This document shows, in pieces, positions 7,296-10,486 of a DNA stretch of 10,486 nucleotides. Source of the DNA: Planctomycetota bacterium (GTDB taxonomy: Bacteria; Planctomycetota; Phycisphaerae; Phycisphaerales; UBA1924); assembly GCA_023434205.1 (NCBI GenBank), contig JAEYTB010000253.1, positions 1 through 10,486 on the forward strand. Direction: 5' to 3'. The translations under genes and the position numbers were made by a program. How positions within the stretch are numbered: the stretch's first letter is position 1; each line of letters starts with the position of its first letter. The notes beneath the pieces were generated by a model. That model had not been told where the DNA came from. It made no database searches and saw only the letters and a program-made list of their open reading frames with translations.

Positions 7296-7948
7296 CCGCG
7301 CTGGCGATCCCGAGCTTGAACCTGATGCCCGCGGGGCGCGTGCTGGCGGCTCGACGGCGGCGGCGCGTGCGCCTTTGGGTCGGCGTCGTCGCGGTGTACG
7401 GGGCCGTGATGGCGGGGGTGTGGGGGTACGGAACGTGGCGTGGCGCCAACGCCGGGAGCGTGGCGGACGAGCTGAGCAAGGCCGGTGAGCGCATCGGGCG
7501 GTTGAGCGCGGGCGTGAAGGCCGCGGAGGCAAGGCTGCGGGCCGAGGAGCGTGAGCGCGAGGCGGTCCGCGAGGTGAGCGACCACCCGGATATGAGCGTG
7601 CTGCTGCGGCTGATCGCGCAGCGGGCGGGGCCGGAGGTCACGTTCGACCGGCTGGACATCCGGCCGGTGGCGCACGCGGGCAGGAAGTCGGATGTCGCGG
7701 CGCCCAACGGCTACGTGCTGCGGCTCTCCGGGCTGGCGGGGGCGCAGGCGGAGGTGCCGCGGCTGGCGCGCGACCTGCAGGACCTGGGCATCTTTGAGAG
7801 CGTGTCGATCGTGGGGATCAAGGCGCGTGAAGCCCCGCGGAAGCCCGACGGCAAGGGCGGTTACCTCCAGACGCCGCAGCTGTTCTCCTTCGAGGTCGAG
7901 GGGGTGTTCTCGGACAACGCCGCCGCGAAGGCCGGAGGCAAGCCATGA
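7292..7948 (+). CDS. pilN: PilN-like inner-membrane assembly protein
   Basis: 218 residues. It starts at an ATG overlapping the PilM stop (ATGA), with AAGGAGG at 7281-7287 four bases upstream. Just after the N-terminus is LNLMPAGR (9-16), matching the conserved I-N-L-L-P motif that PilN inserts into PilM. An arginine-rich stop (21-27), one membrane segment (about 28-47), a predicted coiled coil (about 56-97) and a C-terminal region (100-205) of about the size of the ferredoxin-like fold of PilN/GspL follow. The segment LLRLIAQRAGPEVTFDRLDI (104-123) agrees with the family pattern of a helix leading into the first strand. It is expected to pair with the PilO-like protein encoded next. The sequence is divergent, so the call rests on the motif, topology and gene order together. 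Confidence 0.75.
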   Translation: MTALAIPSLNLMPAGRVLAARRRRRVRLWVGVVAVYGAVMAGVWGYGTWRGANAGSVADELSKAGERIGRLSAGVKAAEARLRAEEREREAVREVSDHPDMSVLLRLIAQRAGPEVTFDRLDIRPVAHAGRKSDVAAPNGYVLRLSGLAGAQAEVPRLARDLQDLGIFESVSIVGIKAREAPRKPDGKGGYLQTPQLFSFEVEGVFSDNAAAKAGGKP

Positions 7949-8544
7949 GGGCGGGTGCGATGACACTTCTGGACGGCGCCGGGGTGGGGGTGCTGGCGGC
8001 GCTCTCGCTCGCGGCGTACTTCATGGGCGTAGCGCCGGCGGTGCGGGCGGTGCAGGGGGCCGAGCAGGAGCGGGTGCAGCTCGCCGAGAAGCAGGCGCAG
8101 GCGCAGTCGCTGGAGCGGTCGCTGCATCAGGTGCAGCGGAAGCTGGAGGCGCTGGAATCGGCCGGGACCGAGGTGAAGGGCCCCAGGGCGTCGGCGCTGG
8201 ACAGGATCAGCCGGATCAGCGAGATCGCGGCGGCGAGCGGCGTGAGCCTGACCGACCTGAGCCCGCGCCCGGAGGTGAAGGGGACTCGGTTCAACCGCGT
8301 GCCGATCGTGGTGGCGGGGCTTGGGTCCTCGGCCTCGTTCCAGGCGCTGCTGCGCGACCTGCACGCGGAGTACCCGGACCTCCAGCTTGTCTCGCTGACG
8401 ATCACCTCCAACCTGGAGAACCGCAAGTCTCCGGCCTCGCTGAACGCGGAGCTGGTGTGGTACACGGTTGCGGACGGCGCGGGCCTTGAGGGTCGTAGCG
8501 GCGGCGCGGGCGGCCCGACGCCGGCGGGCGCAAGAAGTCCTTGA
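7945..8544 (+). CDS. pilO: PilO-like inner-membrane assembly protein
   Basis: 199 residues. It starts at an ATG overlapping the previous stop (ATGA), with GGAGG at 7934-7938 six bases upstream; an in-frame ATG at 7960 is less well placed. It has a single membrane segment (about 11-30), a coiled coil rich in Gln/Glu/Leu (about 38-75) and a periplasmic domain (about 85-175). Segments such as LDRISRISEIAAASGVSLTD (85-104) and LLRDLHAEYPDLQLVSLTI (135-153) fit the PilO/GspM ferredoxin-like fold. A Gly/Pro/Ala-rich tail (177-199) is extra. It would form a heterodimer with the PilN-like protein and relay to the PilP/GspC-like protein. Similarity is structural in kind rather than a strong motif match, so the symbol is given on gene order and topology. 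Confidence 0.7.
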   Translation: MRAGAMTLLDGAGVGVLAALSLAAYFMGVAPAVRAVQGAEQERVQLAEKQAQAQSLERSLHQVQRKLEALESAGTEVKGPRASALDRISRISEIAAASGVSLTDLSPRPEVKGTRFNRVPIVVAGLGSSASFQALLRDLHAEYPDLQLVSLTITSNLENRKSPASLNAELVWYTVADGAGLEGRSGGAGGPTPAGARSP

Positions 8545-8575
8545 CCTTCCGCGGCGCGTATCGGTTGGTTAGGGC

Positions 8576-9175
8576 GTGGAACTCAAACCTCGAACCAAGC
8601 TCGTCGGGGGTGTGCTCGCGCTCGCGCTGGCCGCCCTGATCGCGGACCGTGTGATTGGCTATGGGCCGGCGAGCGCCGAGGCGGCGCCCGCGGCGGACCA
8701 GGGGGCGGCCGCGACCGGGCCGGTGCGTGAGCCGCCGCGGAAGCAGGCTCCGCAGGAGTCGGCGCACCACGGCGCGCTGGGGGCCCGCCTGGATGAACTG
8801 GCGTCAACGGGCGGGGCCGTGGCGAAGGACGCGTTCATCGCGCCCGTCGCGTGGTTCCCCCCGGACCCGGCGCCGGAGCAGGTTCAGCTTGTGGACAAGC
8901 CGCGGGAGGAGCCCAAGCGGAGGCTGACGTCCGTTGTCGGGGACGGGAGCAAGGCCGGCAAGGCGGCGGTGATCGACGGCAAGCTGTTCAAGGTGGGGGT
9001 GCCGGTGGTTGTGGAGGGCTCGGACGGCCGCCGCTACCGGTACGAGCTGGTGCGGGCCTGGTTCGAGGACAACGTGGGGCGTGCGCAGGTGCGGATCAAC
9101 GGGAAGCTGGTGGATCTTGTGGCGTGCAAAGAGGAGGAGAAGGGTTCGGGCGATGCGGGCGGCACGCGACCCTGA
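8576..9175 (+). CDS. Bitopic protein in the PilP/GspC/MshK position
   Basis: 199 residues. The GTG at 8576 is the earliest possible start, because an in-frame TAG lies at 8570-8572; the upstream ribosome site is poor (AGGG at 8571-8574, too close). The basic N-terminus MELKPRTK precedes one membrane segment (about 9-25). An Ala/Pro-rich linker (30-115) contains DAFIAPVAWFPPDP (85-98). A compact C-terminal domain (about 116-184) includes KAAVIDGKLFKVG (129-141) and AQVRINGKLVDLVA (170-183). This layout, with a strand of type A-x-I-x-G-x-x-x-x-x-G and a closing V-x-L strand, resembles the homology region of GspC, GspB, PilP and MshK, which links the inner-membrane complex to the secretin. There is no lipobox cysteine, so it is GspC-like in anchoring, unlike lipoprotein PilP. 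It starts 31 bases after the PilO-like gene, the first break in the run of overlaps. I do not recognise it as a named family; the role is inferred from position and domain shape. Confidence 0.75.
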   Translation: MELKPRTKLVGGVLALALAALIADRVIGYGPASAEAAPAADQGAAATGPVREPPRKQAPQESAHHGALGARLDELASTGGAVAKDAFIAPVAWFPPDPAPEQVQLVDKPREEPKRRLTSVVGDGSKAGKAAVIDGKLFKVGVPVVVEGSDGRRYRYELVRAWFEDNVGRAQVRINGKLVDLVACKEEEKGSGDAGGTRP

Positions 9176-9201
9176 CGGTCGTGCGGGCTGTGCGGGTCGC
9201 G
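9165..9201 (+). other. Inverted repeat over the stop codon and start of the pseudopilin leader
   Basis: CGCGACCC at 9165-9172 is perfectly complementary to GGGTCGCG at 9194-9201, giving an 8-bp GC-rich stem whose 21-base loop begins with the TGA of the upstream gene. A competing smaller hairpin (CGACC at 9167-9171 with GGTCG at 9177-9181) shares the left arm. No T-run follows, so this is not a classic intrinsic terminator; pausing or protection of an mRNA end is possible. The rest of the 136-base leader (9176-9311) shows no promoter that I would defend. Confidence 0.4.
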
Positions 9202-9300
9202 CGGCGGCGGGCAGGCGGGATTGAGATCACGGAGCGAAGGTGTGAGCGTCGAGCGCCGATGGACAGGGTGCGTTTGAGCTTCAGAAACTGTCTCGAGTGT

Positions 9301-9306
9301 GGGAGG
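9301..9306 (+). promoter_or_regulatory. Ribosome binding site deciding the pseudopilin start
   Basis: GGGAGG lies 5 bases before the ATG at 9312. It selects this ATG over the in-frame GTG at 9297, which would add five residues and place the Shine-Dalgarno sequence inside the coding region. The resulting 10-residue leader is normal for a pseudopilin. Confidence 0.85.
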
Positions 9307-9311
9307 CCTTC

Positions 9312-9782
9312 ATGTCGTACGTTTCAGCTACACGTCGCGCATTCAGCCTGATCGAGCTTGTCATTGTGGTGGTCATCATCGGGATCATCGCGGCGATCGC
9401 GGTGCCCCGCATGAGCCGCGGCGCCGCCGGCGCGGGCGACTCGGCCCTCATCAGCAACCTCCAGGTGCTGCGCAACGCGATCGACCTGTTCCAGACCGAG
9501 CACGGCGGCATCTACCCTGACGCGGCGACGATCGAGCTGCAGCTCACCGGCTACAGCACCGACGCGGGCGCGGCGCAGGCCACCAAGGACGCGACCTACT
9601 ACCTTGGGCCGTACCTGCGTGCGATCCCGCCGCTGCCCGTCCCCGGGACGCGTAAGGGCGGCAACAAGATCGCGGCCGCCGACGCGGCGGACGTGGGCTG
9701 GATCTACGACGACGCCACGGACACGATCAAGGCGAACACCACGGAGAAGGACTCCCGCGGCAGGAACTACTCCGACTATTGA
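9312..9782 (+). CDS. gspG: GspG-like main pseudopilin
   Basis: 156 residues, with a short basic leader MSYVSATRRA and the class III signal core FSLIELVIVVVIIGIIAAIA. The prepilin peptidase should cut between Ala10 and Phe11, leaving Glu15 at mature position 5, as required for assembly. The residue before the cut is Ala, whereas Gly is the norm. The hydrophobic helix (11-30) is followed by VPRMSRGAAGAGDSALISNL, a long amphipathic helix with NAIDLF, and then GGIYPD, the usual helix-to-loop boundary of GspG. The C-terminal part (71-156) has YLGPYLRAIPPLPVPG in the place of the standard Y-x-x-x-L-P-x-D-P-W-G segment, so the globular region is divergent. The start is set by the GGGAGG at 9301-9306. 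The gene stands apart, with 136 bases before and 68 after, and hairpins at both edges. Its base composition is richer in C than its neighbours, as if it is the highly expressed structural subunit. Confidence 0.9.
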   Translation: MSYVSATRRAFSLIELVIVVVIIGIIAAIAVPRMSRGAAGAGDSALISNLQVLRNAIDLFQTEHGGIYPDAATIELQLTGYSTDAGAAQATKDATYYLGPYLRAIPPLPVPGTRKGGNKIAAADAADVGWIYDDATDTIKANTTEKDSRGRNYSDY

Positions 9783-9794
9783 GCGTGAGCAGTG

Positions 9795-9821
9795 GGGCTG
9801 ACCGGGAACGCCCGGCAGCCC
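9795..9821 (+). other. Strong intercistronic RNA hairpin between the two pseudopilin genes
   Basis: GGGCTG (9795-9800) pairs with CAGCCC (9816-9821), and CCGGG (9802-9806) pairs with CCCGG (9811-9815). This forms an 11-bp, almost wholly G-C stem with a single bulged A at 9801 and a 4-base AACG loop. It begins 13 bases after the first pseudopilin's TGA and ends 29 bases before the next ATG. No T-run follows, so it is more likely to stabilise the upstream transcript's 3' end or reduce read-through than to be a classic intrinsic terminator. Confidence 0.65.
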
Positions 9822-9836
9822 AGGCGGCCGACCGCT

Positions 9837-9842
9837 GGAAGG
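9837..9842 (+). promoter_or_regulatory. Ribosome binding site for the GspH-like gene
   Basis: GGAAGG lies 8 bases before the ATG at 9851. It supports that start over the earlier in-frame TTG at 9779, which would overlap the upstream stop codon and put the whole hairpin region into the protein. Confidence 0.65.
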
Positions 9843-9850
9843 CGGGATGC

Positions 9851-10468
9851 ATGGCACGGACACTCAACCAACGCCCGACGCCGCAGCGGAGTCGGGCGTG
9901 GCCGCGCGCCGGGTTCTCGCTGATCGAGATCATGATGGTGCTGGCGATCATGGCAGCGCTGGGGGCGATCGCGGCGCCGCGGGTGACCGGGTCGCTGACC
10001 AAGCAGCGTGCGGCGGCGGCGGCAAAGCGGATCGCATCGGACCTGGAGTTCGCCAGGGCGAGCGCGATGGCGGGGAGCACGAGCCGCAAGGTGGTGTTCA
10101 GCCCGGTCCGGGGGGTGTACGTGGTGCCGGATGTCGCGAACCCGCTGGACCGTTCCCCGGCGCCGTACGTGGTGCGGGTGGGCGCGGCGCCGTACGAGGC
10201 ATCGCTGGCGGCGGTGAGCTTCGGGGACGATTCGTCGACAAAGCTGGTTTCTGTATTCGACAATGACAGTATCTCGCAGGTGGTGTTCGACGGGTTTGGG
10301 ACGCCGGACACCACGGGCTGGGTCACGGTGCGGAGCGGGGCGCACCTGTACAAGGTGACGCTGGACGCGGCCGGGCGTGCGACGGTCGCGCCGGTGACGG
10401 AGGCAGTGCTGGCGGCGGATGTGTCGACAACGCCGACCGCGGTCGTGGAGAAAGCCGAGGGCAAGTGA
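9851..10468 (+). CDS. gspH: GspH/FimT-like minor pseudopilin
   Basis: 205 residues. The leader is long for the family (21 residues, basic, MARTLNQRPTPQRSRAWPRAG) and ends in the normal Gly21/Phe22 cleavage site, followed by FSLIEIMMVLAIMAALGAIA with Glu26 at mature position 5. The helix continues into AAAAAKRIASDLEFARASAM (54-73), the standard GspH/FimT pattern of a helix carrying L-x-x-A-R-x-x-A. Next come RKVVFSPVRGVYVV (79-92) and VVFDGFGTPDTTGWVTVRSG (144-163), then YKVTLDAAGRATV (167-179), which is the closing beta-sheet signature of GspH. Minor pseudopilins of this type cap or prime the short filament. A Thr/Ala/Val-rich tail follows. The TGA at 10466-10468 overlaps a GTG that probably opens the next gene. 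Confidence 0.9.
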   Translation: MARTLNQRPTPQRSRAWPRAGFSLIEIMMVLAIMAALGAIAAPRVTGSLTKQRAAAAAKRIASDLEFARASAMAGSTSRKVVFSPVRGVYVVPDVANPLDRSPAPYVVRVGAAPYEASLAAVSFGDDSSTKLVSVFDNDSISQVVFDGFGTPDTTGWVTVRSGAHLYKVTLDAAGRATVAPVTEAVLAADVSTTPTAVVEKAEGK

Positions 10469-10486
10469 GCAAGCGAGACGCACGTC
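10465..10486 (+). CDS. Probable start of the next gene (cut by window end)
   Basis: A GTG at 10465 overlaps the GspH stop by the same GTGA arrangement that couples the STAS and ATPase genes, and GAGGG at 10457-10461 precedes it by three bases. Only seven codons are visible (MSKRDAR). This basic start would suit another prepilin leader, for example a GspI- or GspJ-like subunit, which is what usually follows GspH. Too little is present to confirm either the gene or its family. Confidence 0.4.

Noticed and set aside
9297..9311. Earlier GTG start for the GspG-like pseudopilin
   Set aside because: The Shine-Dalgarno GGGAGG falls inside this extension and clearly serves the ATG at 9312.
9176..9311. 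Promoter in the pseudopilin leader
   Set aside because: TTGAGA at 9221-9226 and TTGAGC at 9274-9279 resemble -35 boxes but have no acceptable -10 box at 16-18 bases.
1..10486. RNA genes, CRISPR arrays, insertion sequences or attachment sites
   Set aside because: No repeat arrays, terminal inverted repeats, transposase motifs, tRNA-like cloverleaf or rRNA sequence were seen; nearly the whole window is coding.

Overview
The window is a very GC-rich bacterial segment with every gene on the plus strand and a heavy bias toward G over C on the coding strand. It carries most of the inner-membrane part of a type IV filament machine (type IV pilus / MSHA pilus / type II secretion superfamily), with a signalling module at its head. 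The main pseudopilin has an N-terminal core (RRA/FSLIELVIVVVIIG, then IPRMSRG-like VPRMSRG) of a kind I associate with Planctomycetota, especially Phycisphaerae. That assignment comes from memory, not a search, and I hold it with moderate confidence.

Layout. Positions 1-879 are the C-terminal part of a multi-spanning membrane protein, probably a family-39-type (ArnT/PMT-like) glycosyltransferase, cut by the window edge. After a 127-base gap, 1007-2902 encodes a two-pass membrane sensor histidine kinase (periplasmic domain, degenerate HAMP-like linker, PAS, HisKA, HATPase_c). Nineteen bases later comes a 111-residue single-domain STAS protein. Its stop overlaps the start of a GspE/PilB-type assembly ATPase (3254-5044). 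There follow GspF/PilC (5041-6279), PilM (6276-7295), PilN (7292-7948) and PilO (7945-8544), each joined to the previous gene by a 4-base ATGA overlap. A bitopic protein at 8576-9175 has a GspC/PilP/MshK-like C-terminal region and occupies the PilP position. After a 136-base leader come a GspG-like pseudopilin (9312-9782), a 68-base intercistronic gap with a strong hairpin, and a GspH-like pseudopilin (9851-10468). The last 22 bases look like the start of another gene, again overlapping by GTGA.

How the parts should work together. PilM-PilN-PilO and the PilP/GspC-like protein would form the inner-membrane alignment platform. The ATPase acts on the GspF/PilC platform protein to assemble GspG/GspH pseudopilins into a short filament. 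No secretin, prepilin peptidase, retraction ATPase or response regulator lies in the window, so these must be elsewhere. The ATPase has a recognisable MshEN c-di-GMP-binding type N-terminus, so two regulatory inputs seem to meet here: c-di-GMP on the ATPase, and the kinase/STAS pair placed directly upstream of it and translationally coupled to it.

The points most worth following are the STAS protein fused by overlap to the ATPase but lacking the usual phosphorylatable serine; the mix of PilMNO scaffold genes with GspG/GspH-type pseudopilins; and RNA hairpins at both edges of the main pseudopilin gene, whose base composition differs from that of its neighbours.
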